Assembly (NCBI GenBank): GCA_030524105.1
Contig: JAUNHE010000006.1
Span: 1-64,000 of the forward strand
DNA length: 64,000 nucleotides
Direction of reading: 5' to 3'
Source: Rothia sp. (in: high G+C Gram-positive bacteria)
Lineage (GTDB): Bacteria > Actinomycetota > Actinomycetes > Actinomycetales > Micrococcaceae
Shown here one piece after another: positions 34,544 to 43,312 of the stretch. Under the pieces are notes generated by a model. It had not been told where the DNA came from. It was given only the letters and a program-made list of their open reading frames with translations, and did not search any database. Positions within the stretch are counted from its first letter, which is position 1. The number at the start of each line of letters is the position of its first letter. Both the position numbers and the translations under genes were made by a program.

Positions 34544-35170
34544 TTAGGAGATAGCCTCAAAAAATTTCTGCTGCTCCTGAGGCTGCAGTTTGCCCAGCTC
34601 AAGCCGGAGAGCCGGTGGCAGCATCATGTCAATCTGGTCATCGGTAAAAAAGAGCTCTTCCTTCTGCTTCAAAGCCTGCTGGGCCTTACTGTAGGCTTTG
34701 CCAGAAATAATGGGGGCGTTATCAAAAGCTTCATCGGCTAAGGAGACCAGGCTATCTCGCCGGTTAACAGCCTGATCCAGGCTAATTTTGCCGCTTTGCA
34801 AATCGGTCAGTAAAGAAATATAGGATTCACGTATCCTTAAGGCCCGGGCAGCAACCTCATAATGGCGGTAGACGTCAGCACCGCAATCAAAATCCTTGCC
34901 AAACAAGCTAAGGCAGCCAAGCAGCAAGGCCACAAAAGACACGGCAACATTAACCTGGGCAACCTGGTTGGCAAGCGCCAGTAAGGAAGTTAAAAAAATA
35001 GCGGCACCCACCGTTGCTAAAGCAACCTGAATATAGCGGTGACTTCTGTGCCGTTTTAAAGAGAGGGCCGCCTGCTTCTCGTGCACCTTGTGCACGTAAG
35101 CTGCCCGGGCGTATAGCTCACGAATCTGCATAATATGCAGGTAGCGTTCGTCCGACTCCAAAATCTGCAT
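34544..35170 (-). CDS. SLATT-domain two-helix membrane protein
   Basis: 208 residues from the ATG at 35170 (AAAGGA upstream); a TTG at 35206 would add 12 residues. RELYARAAYVHKVHEKQAALSLKRHRSHRYIQVALATVGAAIFLTSLLALANQ, a second helix (VNVAVSFVALLLGCLSLFGKDFD) and the following long helices (YRHYEVAARALRIRESYISLL) match the SLATT superfamily, two-TM proteins predicted to act as pore-forming effectors in nucleotide-second-messenger defence systems. No nucleotidyltransferase, SLOG or reverse transcriptase partner is next to it, so it is an orphan or stand-alone form. Confidence 0.7.
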   Translation of the reverse strand: MQILESDERYLHIMQIRELYARAAYVHKVHEKQAALSLKRHRSHRYIQVALATVGAAIFLTSLLALANQVAQVNVAVSFVALLLGCLSLFGKDFDCGADVYRHYEVAARALRIRESYISLLTDLQSGKISLDQAVNRRDSLVSLADEAFDNAPIISGKAYSKAQQALKQKEELFFTDDQIDMMLPPALRLELGKLQPQEQQKFFEAIS

Positions 35171-35608
35171 GAATCTACCGTCCTTTACCTTAGAGGCCAG
35201 TGCCAAGGCCTAGAGAATTAGCTCAAGGGCACTGTACTACTGCCCACCGGCCCACCGGCCTTAAGGAAAAACCCTCACTTCTGCCAAAACTACGAAACCC
35301 CCGTAGGCTGCCGTTCTGGCGGCGGTAAAAAGAGAAGTAAGCCGGTAATAATTGACTGCCTCCGGCTAGCTGCTGTACCTTGCTAGCTTTTTACTGGTTT
35401 TAGCCCCGGCCGCTATCGGCACGGGAGTTAACTTAAAGCAACTATACGCTGTGGGCATAACCGCGCCAGCACTAGGGGATCTGGCCACTTTGACCGCTGT
35501 GATCATTAGTCTGGTCCTTGTCCTTACTATGGTCTAGGCCGGCAAGGCAAGGGGCTGATATATTACCAGTGATTCCCAAGCTGACTAGCCAAGAAGGAGA
35601 TTACGGTG
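35171..35608. other. Non-coding stretch with a membrane-protein remnant
   Basis: Holds the remnant frame at 35370-35537, a G+C-rich repeat GCCCACCGGCCCACCGGCC near 35243, and the AAGGAG ribosome site of tam at 35592. Nothing else recognised. Confidence 0.4.
35370..35537 (+). pseudogene. Remnant of a membrane transporter C-terminus
   Basis: Between stops at 35367 and 35535 a 55-codon frame reads LASFLLVLAPAAIGTGVNLKQLYAVGITAPALGDLATLTAVIISLVLVLTMV, two hydrophobic helices with a short loop. No ATG/GTG start and no ribosome site, so it looks like the tail of a deleted permease gene. A chance hydrophobic frame cannot be excluded. Confidence 0.3.
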
Positions 35609-36397
35609 ATGACAAGCACCACTTGGAGCCCTACTCAGTACCTTAAATTTGCCAGTGAACGTTCCCGTCCCTTTGTGGAGTTGTTAAACCGGGTTCCGGT
35701 GGAGAATCCTTCTCTGGTGGTTGATTTAGGCTGCGGGCCAGCCAGCGGTGAAGAAGCCCTCTTCAAGGTCTGGCCACAGGCCCAGCTTATGGGTGTTGAT
35801 TCCAGTCAGGAGATGATTGACCGGGCAAAACTTAATTCTACCCACCCCCGGGCTTCCTACCTTCACCAGGATGTGCGTCGTTGGCTGCAAGAGACAGCTC
35901 CCGGGCTTAAGCCGGACGTGATTGTTTCTAATGCCATGCTCCAGTGGGTGGAGGGGCACCTGGATTTACTGCCGCAGATTGCTGACACGCTGGCCGAAGG
36001 AGGGGCTTTTGCCATGCAGGTACCGGGCAATTTTACGGCGCCTTCGCACGTGCTTTTACGGGAGATAGCCAACCGTCAACCCTACCGGCAGTATGTTAAG
36101 GAGAGCATGCGAGATACGGTTATTGGTGCCGACCGGTATCTTGAGGTGCTTTCACGGCCAGGGTGGACTGTGGACGCCTGGGAAACCACTTACCTGCATA
36201 TTCTCCAAGGTGAAGACCCTATTTTTGAGTGGAACTCCGCTACGGGTGCTAGGCCGGTGCTCAATAACCTGCCTGCTGACCTTAAAACTGAGTTTTCCAG
36301 GGAATATAAGCAGGCGCTTCGGCAGGCCTACCCGGCTCAGGACTTTGGCACGGTCCTGCCTCTGCGAAGGATTTTTGCGGTAGCGGTACGCAGCTAG
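35609..36397 (+). CDS. tam: Trans-aconitate 2-methyltransferase
   Basis: 262 residues (a GTG one codon upstream is also possible; AAGGAG at 35592). TWSPTQYLKFASERSRPFVELLNRV is the Tam N-terminus, VVDLGCGPASGEEALFKVWPQAQLMGVDSSQEMIDRA the SAM site, and SNAMLQWVEGHLDLLPQI and FAMQVPGNFTAPSHVLLREIA are further family motifs. It methylates trans-aconitate, an inhibitor of aconitase. Convergent with the MATE gene, 10 bases apart. Confidence 0.9.
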   Translation: MTSTTWSPTQYLKFASERSRPFVELLNRVPVENPSLVVDLGCGPASGEEALFKVWPQAQLMGVDSSQEMIDRAKLNSTHPRASYLHQDVRRWLQETAPGLKPDVIVSNAMLQWVEGHLDLLPQIADTLAEGGAFAMQVPGNFTAPSHVLLREIANRQPYRQYVKESMRDTVIGADRYLEVLSRPGWTVDAWETTYLHILQGEDPIFEWNSATGARPVLNNLPADLKTEFSREYKQALRQAYPAQDFGTVLPLRRIFAVAVRS

Positions 36398-36407
36398 GGC
36401 AGCGGTT

Positions 36408-37778
36408 CTAACGGATCCATTGTTCTTGCCTGGCCCGCCAGCCCAGGCTAAGAGCCCTTAACCCCATGTAGCCTATGGCGTAGCTGATCCATAGCAGGAT
36501 GAAACCTAGGCTAGTACCTCGACCGGCAAAACCCTGGTGAACAGCAAGAAGCATGGGCAGGTATCCCAGGCAGGTTAGCAGGGCAGCCAGGCACAGGTAG
36601 CGCATATCTTGGGCCCCAATGAGCACGCCGTCTAGAACAAAGACATAGGCGGCAAGTGGCTGGCCGCAGGCTACAACCAGCAGGGCTAGGCCAAAGAGCT
36701 GCTGCACCTGTGTATCTGAGGTAAAAATCCAGGCCGCCCCGTAGCCTACCAGTGGGCAGATAAGCCCGGTGACGCTACCGCATTTGAGGCTCCATCTGAC
36801 CAGCTGGTCTTTGAGGAGTTTTATGGCCTTACGGCCGGCTGTCGTGGCAAGGTCTTGTCTGCCTAGTTCTTTACCCAGCAGGGTTTGGGCAGCAATGGCT
36901 AGTGAATCTAAGGCGAAGGATAGAAAGACAAAAAAGGACATAACAAGCTGGTAGGCGGCCAGCTCTACCGTGCCCTGCTGGGTGACAACAAAAATTGTTG
37001 CCAGCAGGGCGCAGCGCATGCTGAGTGTGCGCAGCATCAGCCAGGAACCCATTTTAAAGACCCTTAGCAGGCCGGGCGCATCTAGCCAGAAGCTAACCCT
37101 GTGTTTTCTGGCTCCAGCAAAAACGATTGCCGTTAGGATAAGGCCCATGAGGGACTGGATGATTGCTGTGGCGAGCGCAGAACCTGCCAGACCCAGCTGG
37201 CCAGGATAAACCAGCAGCCAGCTTAAGCCTAGGTTAGCTGCTGCGCCGGCAGAGGCCAGGTAGAGAGGGGTTTTGGTATCTTGAAAACCACGCAGTACTC
37301 CCATGGCGGCTAGGACGATAAGCATTCCGGGTAAGCCGAGGAGGCTGGGCTGTAGGTACTGGCTGGCGTAGCTGAGGGTTTGTCCCCGGGCTCCTAGCAG
37401 TTGTAGCACTGGCTCTACCGTGTAGTAGCCGGCCAAGCTTAGGAGGCAGCCCAGAAAAAAGGCGGCCCAGATCCCGTTTTTACCGGCGGTGTAGGCGGCA
37501 AAATAGTCTGCTGCCCCGTAGGCTCTGGCCACGGCGGGTGTGGTGGAGTAGGAAAGAAAAATCATGAGTCCTACCACGGTCTGAATAACCGTGGACCCCA
37601 GGCTTAACCCGGCCAGAGGCCCTGAGCCCAGGTGGCCGACGATGGCTGTATCACCTAAAACAAAAAGGGGTTCTGCAACGAGGGCGGCAAAAGTTGGCAG
37701 GGCTAACCGTAGAATTCTGCGGTTAAGACTGGCTGTTTCTGGTGCGGTGGCGGCAGGCCTGTATTTCACCTTGGTCAT
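36408..37778 (-). CDS. MATE family efflux transporter (DinF-like)
   Basis: 456 residues with twelve helices in two homologous halves. RRILRLALPTFAALVAEPLFVLGDTAIVGHLGSGPLAGLSLGSTV is the MATE/DinF N-terminal motif and LDSLAIAAQTLLGKELGRQD its counterpart in the second half. Expels cationic drugs or metabolites using Na+ or H+. Substrate unknown. A single-gene unit. Confidence 0.9.
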   Translation of the reverse strand: MTKVKYRPAATAPETASLNRRILRLALPTFAALVAEPLFVLGDTAIVGHLGSGPLAGLSLGSTVIQTVVGLMIFLSYSTTPAVARAYGAADYFAAYTAGKNGIWAAFFLGCLLSLAGYYTVEPVLQLLGARGQTLSYASQYLQPSLLGLPGMLIVLAAMGVLRGFQDTKTPLYLASAGAAANLGLSWLLVYPGQLGLAGSALATAIIQSLMGLILTAIVFAGARKHRVSFWLDAPGLLRVFKMGSWLMLRTLSMRCALLATIFVVTQQGTVELAAYQLVMSFFVFLSFALDSLAIAAQTLLGKELGRQDLATTAGRKAIKLLKDQLVRWSLKCGSVTGLICPLVGYGAAWIFTSDTQVQQLFGLALLVVACGQPLAAYVFVLDGVLIGAQDMRYLCLAALLTCLGYLPMLLAVHQGFAGRGTSLGFILLWISYAIGYMGLRALSLGWRARQEQWIR

Positions 37779-37969
37779 TGTAGCTTACCCGGTAAGTTCC
37801 AGGCAGGCTGTCTCGTATTCTAAAAGGCCGGCAAGCTGCTTTTTGGGTTAGCCTATCTTAGTCCCCCGGTTTTAGGCGGCGGGAGGCGCTTAAGGTTAGC
37901 CTACCCAGCCAAGGGAATCAGGTTTTCTTAACTATACGAACTCCGGGGTGACCAGTAGACTCTGGCCTC

Positions 37970-38449
37970 ATGGAGAATATTTTTACCCTGGGCGGAGTCC
38001 CAGTACACCCCCTTGTTGTTCATCTGGCTGTGGTTGCTGTTCCGGTAGCTGCCCTGGGTGCTATTGTCTTGGCTCTGCTTCCTAGACTAGCTAACCGCTG
38101 GGTTGTTCCCACTTTTATTACTGCCCTGCTGGGTGCCTTGGGTGCGATTTTAGCTAAGGTGAGCGGTGAGCCCCTGGCTGAGGCTAAAAATCTGAGTGAG
38201 CATGCTGAGCCTCTGGCTGATCATGCGCGTTTTGGCGATCTGGCCTGCATCTCTGCGATTTTACTAGCTGGCTTGCTCCTGGTTTTTATGCTCACGGTCA
38301 AGAAGGCGCAGCTGTATTCCTTCCTATCCTCACCCAAGCTGCTCTTAGCCGTGCGCCTACTGACCGTAGTCCTAGCCCTCACCTCAATAGTGACTGTGGT
38401 TATGGCAGGCCATGAAGGTGCTGTACTGGTCTGGACAGAAGAAGACTAG
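37970..38449 (+). CDS. DUF2231 membrane protein
   Basis: 159 residues, four helices. GGVPVHPLVVHLAVVAVPVAALGAIVLALLP at the start and the two further HxxxxxH-like sites (SEHAEPLADHARFGDL, MAGHEGAVLVW) match DUF2231, a family of four-helix membrane proteins with conserved histidines that may bind heme. Function unknown. Confidence 0.85.
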   Translation: MENIFTLGGVPVHPLVVHLAVVAVPVAALGAIVLALLPRLANRWVVPTFITALLGALGAILAKVSGEPLAEAKNLSEHAEPLADHARFGDLACISAILLAGLLLVFMLTVKKAQLYSFLSSPKLLLAVRLLTVVLALTSIVTVVMAGHEGAVLVWTEED

Positions 38450-38493
38450 GGGAAGCCAAACAGTCCTAGGCTCTTTTCTGCTGGAAGTTTTTG

Positions 38494-38895
38494 CTAGTAG
38501 CCACGGAGTTTTTCCAGTTCTCGACGTTCTTTTTTGGTGGGTCTACCGCTGCCGGGTTCCCTTCGGGGCATAAGGCCCGAACTCAAGTAGGCTGGTTTAG
38601 GTTCAGAAAGATCCTGGTAACAGGTTTGGGCGATCGGTGCACCCACCCGTTTACTAATGGTCTTTTCTACCAGGAAGACCCGCTCGTAGCCTGGGTAGCG
38701 CACCCGCACGTAGTCACCCGGGCCTACCTTCTGCGAGGGCTTAACCTGGCTGTCATTAACCCGAATATGGCCTGCTTTAACCTGGGCACCAGCTAAAGAG
38801 CGAGTTTTAAAGATTCGCACCGACCACAGCCAAACATCCACTCTCACTGCTGCCTGCTGTTCTGGCTCATTACTGCTAACTACTGCCTCTGCCAT
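38494..38895 (-). CDS. S4 RNA-binding protein, Hsp15-like
   Basis: 133 residues. RVDVWLWSVRIFKTRSLAGAQVKAGHIRVNDSQVKPSQKVGPGDYVRVR is a complete S4 domain; the basic tail (GRPTKKERRELEKLRGY) is typical of Hsp15/RlbA-type proteins that bind free 50S subunits with blocked nascent chains. Convergent with the DUF2231 gene. Confidence 0.87.
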   Translation of the reverse strand: MAEAVVSSNEPEQQAAVRVDVWLWSVRIFKTRSLAGAQVKAGHIRVNDSQVKPSQKVGPGDYVRVRYPGYERVFLVEKTISKRVGAPIAQTCYQDLSEPKPAYLSSGLMPRREPGSGRPTKKERRELEKLRGY

Positions 38896-38995
38896 ACTCT
38901 TTAGGCTACCCTAGATGCAGGTGCGGGCAGAAGGAAGCCCGGAAAGCCCGTTAACTGTGCCGGATAGATAAGACAAAACTAGCTATGCTAGAGAC

Positions 38996-40027
38996 ATGGC
39001 AGCATCTTATAGCCCAGACCAGCAAGCATCCCGGCAGGCCCTAGCTAGTATCCGGTTTCCGGCCCTGCCCGCCCGAGCCTGCTCCAGCTACCCCGTTGGG
39101 CCTCTAGCAGGAACGGCAAGCAGCGAGAAGGGCTGGTTTGCCCTGGAGCAGCCCGGCCCCTGGAGCCGGGATATCCTGGAGAGTAGTGGCCTGGATAAAA
39201 GTTTCTTTAAAAAGCTGGCCAAAACCATTAAACAAAGTTCTGGTTACCGTCTACTTTTTATTCGCTCCCCCAAGATACCCCAGGCTAGCAGCAGTGAAAG
39301 GAGAGGGGCGGCTGGCAGGAGAGTTTTTATTGCTCCCGGCCAGCAAACGGATCCGGCCCTTTACACCTTTACCGTTAAAAACCCGGAGGAACTCCTTAGC
39401 CTGCCCCTCCACCAGCCCCAGACTATTAGCGGGGTGGAAAACTGGGCAGGACGTGCCGTTACCTTGATCTGTACCCACGCCAAGCGGGACCAATGCTGCG
39501 CCTTAAGCGGTAGGCCCCTAGCCCAGTACCTGGCCCAGCTGCGCCCAGAAGACAGCGTCTGGGAGTGCTCTCACCTGGGGGGACACCGTTATGCGCCTAC
39601 TGGGCTGATTCTACCCAGCGCTTATATTTACGGCAGGCTCACCCCCGAGACAGCTCTAGCCGCCACCCGCAAACTGGAAGAAAGCCAAACCCCGGCCCTG
39701 GAGGGGCTGCGCGGAAAGTCAACTCTCAAAGCGGCTGAGCAGGCGGCAGAAATAGCAGTCCGCCAGCTCCTGCTGGCCAGTGGCGAAGAGCCAGGCAGCG
39801 GGCAGTTATCCTGCCAGCAGCAGAAAAAACAAAAACCAAGGCCGGCAGTACAAGACAAAAAAGCAGCTAAAAAGCTGACCCACATAGTGGTAGCCCACGA
39901 GGACGGTAGAAGCTGGCTTGTGAAAACCTACCAGGAAAAGACAGCACCAGCACCCGAATCCTGCGGCAAAGACCAAAAGCCTTTATCAGCAATACGGGTA
40001 CTGCGTAGCACCCAACTAAGTGAATAA
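38996..40027 (+). CDS. Sucrase/ferredoxin-like family protein
   Basis: 343 residues. VTLICTHAKRDQCCALSGRPLAQYL and VWECSHLGGHRYAPTGLILPSAYIYGRL hold the cysteines and histidines that bind the [2Fe-2S] cluster in the thioredoxin-fold 'sucraseferredoxin-like' family (yeast Apd1 type). The C-terminal 100 residues (around QQQKKQKPRPAVQDKKAAKK) include a charged linker and a small domain (HIVVAHEDGRSWLVKTYQEK). A redox role is likely; the partner is unknown. Confidence 0.87.
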   Translation: MAASYSPDQQASRQALASIRFPALPARACSSYPVGPLAGTASSEKGWFALEQPGPWSRDILESSGLDKSFFKKLAKTIKQSSGYRLLFIRSPKIPQASSSERRGAAGRRVFIAPGQQTDPALYTFTVKNPEELLSLPLHQPQTISGVENWAGRAVTLICTHAKRDQCCALSGRPLAQYLAQLRPEDSVWECSHLGGHRYAPTGLILPSAYIYGRLTPETALAATRKLEESQTPALEGLRGKSTLKAAEQAAEIAVRQLLLASGEEPGSGQLSCQQQKKQKPRPAVQDKKAAKKLTHIVVAHEDGRSWLVKTYQEKTAPAPESCGKDQKPLSAIRVLRSTQLSE

Positions 40028-40154
40028 TGCTGCAGCATGGGGCTCCTAGTACTCACGGTCACCTGAATAGGGTCCGGTACCTACTAAGAAGTTGCAGCTG
40101 AGTAGTTGGTTAGCTAATGAATCTCAGGTTATTGCGTGCTGGGATAACAAGCAG

Positions 40155-41534
40155 CTACCCCTCATAGTAGCGGTCCGTTACCTCCAGGGCCTGATCAACA
40201 GCGGACAGCCCCTCTTCCAGCTGCTCAGCACTAATATTAAGGGCGGGAACAATATGCAGCCGGTTAAAATTGATGAGGGGAAGCACCCCCAGCTCTTTAA
40301 GCCGGGCAGCCAGCTGCTCCATAGCCTCCGAACTTTGCCCGTAAGCTGCCATAGGCTCCTTAGTTTGCCGGTCTTTAACCAGCTCCAGAGCCCAAAAACA
40401 GCCAAGTCCACGGGCCTCTCCCAAGCTGGGGTGCCTGTCAGCTATCTTTGCTAAAGCAGGCGCCAAAACCTCCTCCCCCAACCAGGCGGAGTGCTCAACC
40501 AGCTTCTCCTGCTCCATCACCTCAAGAGTAGCAACGGCAGCCGCGCAGGCCAGAGGATGCCCCGAGTAAGTTAACCCTCCCGGATAAGGCAGCTCTTTAA
40601 AGGTCTGGTAGATTTCCTCAGAGATAGCCACCCCACCCAAGGGAACATAACCCGAATTAACCCCCTTAGCAAAAGTCAGCAAATCCGGCACAAGATCCCA
40701 GTGATTGACAGCAAACCAACGCCCAGAACGCCCAAAGCCAGCCATCACCTCATCGGCAATAAAAACAATGCCGTAGCGGCTAGCCAGCTGCCTTACCCCC
40801 TGCATATAGCCCGGTGGCGGCAGGTAGATACCGGCCGTTCCCGGAATAGATTCCAAAATAAGAGCAGCAATAGTCTGTGGCCCCTCAAGAATAATCTGCT
40901 GCTCCAAATGCTCCAGAGCCCTGCTCGTCTCCTCCTCTAAACTACCGGAATAAAAATAAGACCGGTAAGGATAAGCAGGCATAAAATGCACGGTGCCGGT
41001 ATCTGCCCGGTCACTAGCAAAACGGCGCGGATCTCCCGTGACATTAACTGCCAGATGGGTGGCGCCGTGGTAGCTGCGGTAGGCGGAAAGAACCTTAGAG
41101 CGTCCTGTATGTATCCGAGCCATACGGATAGCATGCTCGTTAGCATCCGCACCACCGTTCGTAAAGAAAATATGGTTCAAATCCCCCGGCGTAAGCTCTG
41201 CTATACGCCGGGCAGCCTCTGACCTAGCCGAGTTAACGTACTGCGGTGCAATGGTACAGATTTTCTGAGCCTGCTGGGCAATAGCCGCCACAACCTTAGG
41301 GTGCTGATGCCCAATATTTGTGTTAACCAGCTGAGAGGACAAATCTAGCAGCCGCCTGCCCTCCCCATCCCAAACATAAGACCCAGCAGCTGCGGTAATA
41401 GTCATAGGATCAATCAGGCCCTGAGCAGACCAAGAATGGAAAACATGGGCCCGGTCCAGCCGATAAGCGCGGCGGCCAGCAGCTAGATCTTCCTCATCAA
41501 GGGCCAATACTTCTGGCTGATCTTCTAGATACAT
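40155..41534 (-). CDS. Class III pyridoxal-phosphate aminotransferase
   Basis: 459 residues from the ATG at 41534 (GAGGAGG upstream); the extension to 41654 is not coding. Class III motifs: FFTNGGADANEHAIRMARIHTGRSKVL, SYHGATHLAVNVTG, IFIADEVMAGFGRSGRWFA-type helix (FIADEVMAGFGRSG) and the Schiff-base Lys in LLTFAKGVNSGYVPLGG. Substrate could be an omega-amino acid or amine with pyruvate or 2-oxoglutarate. The nearby ethanolamine-type cluster is 1.8 kb away and separately transcribed. Confidence 0.88.
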   Translation of the reverse strand: MYLEDQPEVLALDEEDLAAGRRAYRLDRAHVFHSWSAQGLIDPMTITAAAGSYVWDGEGRRLLDLSSQLVNTNIGHQHPKVVAAIAQQAQKICTIAPQYVNSARSEAARRIAELTPGDLNHIFFTNGGADANEHAIRMARIHTGRSKVLSAYRSYHGATHLAVNVTGDPRRFASDRADTGTVHFMPAYPYRSYFYSGSLEEETSRALEHLEQQIILEGPQTIAALILESIPGTAGIYLPPPGYMQGVRQLASRYGIVFIADEVMAGFGRSGRWFAVNHWDLVPDLLTFAKGVNSGYVPLGGVAISEEIYQTFKELPYPGGLTYSGHPLACAAAVATLEVMEQEKLVEHSAWLGEEVLAPALAKIADRHPSLGEARGLGCFWALELVKDRQTKEPMAAYGQSSEAMEQLAARLKELGVLPLINFNRLHIVPALNISAEQLEEGLSAVDQALEVTDRYYEG

Positions 41535-41786
41535 GAAAACCTCCTCAAGTATTTTTATGCACTCTAGCAGGAAAAACCCCCACCAGACCAGGGCCCAACA
41601 AAACCTAACCGCCAGCCGCTCTGTAACCCCGCCCCGCCCAGCGATTAGCCCCATTTGTTTTTCTTTTAGCCGTCTACTTTTGATATAGACGTAACTTTGT
41701 GCTAGTCAGATTAGGTATTCTAACTGTATATACAAACTGGTTATCTGGGCCCACCCCTCGGGCACTGTACCTGAAAGGATTCCTCC

Positions 41787-42911
41787 ATGCCTCGTCGTTT
41801 TTTTACAGTCCTTTGTTCTGGGCTGCTGGCCACTAGCACCCTCTTTTACACCCCTGCCGCCCAAGCTACCCCCCAGCAACTGGGCGATCTGACGGTTCTA
41901 GCAACAACGGACACCCACGCACACGCCCTTGACCACGACTACATCACCGATCAGCCCTTTGGGCTTAAAAATCCTTCACAAGCCAAAGGCATGGACCGGC
42001 TATCCAGCGCCATCAAACAGATACGGGCTGAGCAAGGCCCTGAATCCGTCCTCCTGCTTGATAACGGTGACGCCAACCAAGGCAGCAACCTAGCTAGCTA
42101 CTACCAGCAAAGCCGCACCCCAACCAGTATGGACCCCATGGCTAAAGTACTTAACCACCTAGACTACGATGCCGTTGCTGCCGGTAACCACGAATTTAAC
42201 TACGGCCTAGCCGCCCTTAACCAGTACAAAAATAATCTAGCCATGCCCTTTCTGGCTAGTAATGTTATAGATCTTGCCAGCGGCAAACCCGCCTACACCC
42301 CCTACACAATAGTCAGCAAAACTGTTGGCGGCCAGCCAGTAAAGATAGGGGTTATTGGGGTAGTAACACCCCGCGTTGCCCTCTGGGATAACAAGCATGT
42401 TGGCGGCAAGCTACGCTTTGATGACGCCGTTGCCGCTGTCAAAACCTGGGAGCCCGTGGTCAAGGACGCTGGAGCCGATCTTGTGGTTGTGCTAGCTCAT
42501 ACTGGCCTTGACCCCGAAGGAGCCGACTACCAAGAAGAACTCAAAGGTGATAACGTTGCCCGCTCGGTTGCTGAACAAACCAAGGATGTAGACCTAGTGA
42601 TAGGAGGGCACACCCACGTACGCAACAAGGTAGAAGAATTTTTTACCAATGCTGAAGGGGAACAGGTTCTCTACACCCAACCGGGTTACTGGGCAAGCTT
42701 CCTCTCGGAGGTTAGCCTACCCCTGGTGAGCAATGAGCAGACCGGAAGACCCGAGGTGAACTGGTCTAAGCAAGGCCCGCAGCCACAGGCCAGAGCGGTA
42801 CTGGCCCAAGACTACCAGCCAGACCGGGCCATCTGGTTTGCTGCCGAACCCTACCACTCCCAAGCCAGGGCCTGGACCAGGCAGGGCGGTGCAGCCAAAA
42901 AAAACGGCTGA
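41787..42911 (+). CDS. Secreted metallophosphoesterase / 5'-nucleotidase, no C-terminal domain
   Basis: 374 residues. Signal peptide MPRRFFTVLCSGLLATSTLFYTPAAQA, then the calcineurin-like metal sites: VLATTDTHAHALDHD, LLLDNGDANQG, AAGNHEFNYG, VVLAHTGLDPEG and LVIGGHTHVRN. Family: 2',3'-cyclic-nucleotide 2'-phosphodiesterase/5'-nucleotidase. These enzymes normally have a further 200-residue substrate-binding C-terminal domain and often a cell-wall anchor; here the frame stops soon after the metal domain, with a short basic tail (GGAAKKNG). Either a natural short form or a truncated gene. Confidence 0.85.
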   Translation: MPRRFFTVLCSGLLATSTLFYTPAAQATPQQLGDLTVLATTDTHAHALDHDYITDQPFGLKNPSQAKGMDRLSSAIKQIRAEQGPESVLLLDNGDANQGSNLASYYQQSRTPTSMDPMAKVLNHLDYDAVAAGNHEFNYGLAALNQYKNNLAMPFLASNVIDLASGKPAYTPYTIVSKTVGGQPVKIGVIGVVTPRVALWDNKHVGGKLRFDDAVAAVKTWEPVVKDAGADLVVVLAHTGLDPEGADYQEELKGDNVARSVAEQTKDVDLVIGGHTHVRNKVEEFFTNAEGEQVLYTQPGYWASFLSEVSLPLVSNEQTGRPEVNWSKQGPQPQARAVLAQDYQPDRAIWFAAEPYHSQARAWTRQGGAAKKNG

Positions 42912-42948
42912 AAAATAATAAGCCGCCCCTTGGCCAGCCCCTAAGCAC

Positions 42949-43227
42949 TTAAGGGAGCATATAACCTTTGGACCGGTAGACGCATTGGTCGTTCTCTAGG
43001 ATTTCAAGCTCAAAGTTTCCCCAAGTTCCGGCCTTCATCCTGACGGTAACCTCTTGAAGGCCTGGGAGCTTTTCCTCAAATTCAAAAGGAAAATTCTTTT
43101 TCTCCTCATAAACAAGGTTATCGTCCAGAGAGAATTTAATAATATGCCCTAAAAACCTGGCCTCACTTGAAACCTTCAGCCATCTTCCCGCAACACGGAC
43201 GCTCTCATCTAGTTTTAAAATTGACAT
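42949..43227 (-). CDS. Small hypothetical protein, paralogue of the fragment at 13559
   Basis: 92 residues from the ATG at 43227 (GGAAGGTGG upstream; a GTG at 43239 adds 4). MSILKLDESVRVAGRWLKVSSEARFLGHIIKFSLDDNLVYEEKKNFPFEFEEKLPGLQEVTVRMKAGTWGNFELEILENDQCVYRSKG: alternating beta strands without signal peptide, like a small beta-sandwich. The first 18 residues match the broken copy at 13559. No family recognised. Sits alone between the nucleotidase and SDR genes. Confidence 0.7.
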   Translation of the reverse strand: MSILKLDESVRVAGRWLKVSSEARFLGHIIKFSLDDNLVYEEKKNFPFEFEEKLPGLQEVTVRMKAGTWGNFELEILENDQCVYRSKGYMLP

Positions 43228-43312
43228 TAAAGACACCACCTTCCGTCAATTTAAGACTAAGGCCCGCTGGCAAGGCCCACAAGGAGAAACACTGCCCGCC
43301 CCCAGCCTTCCA

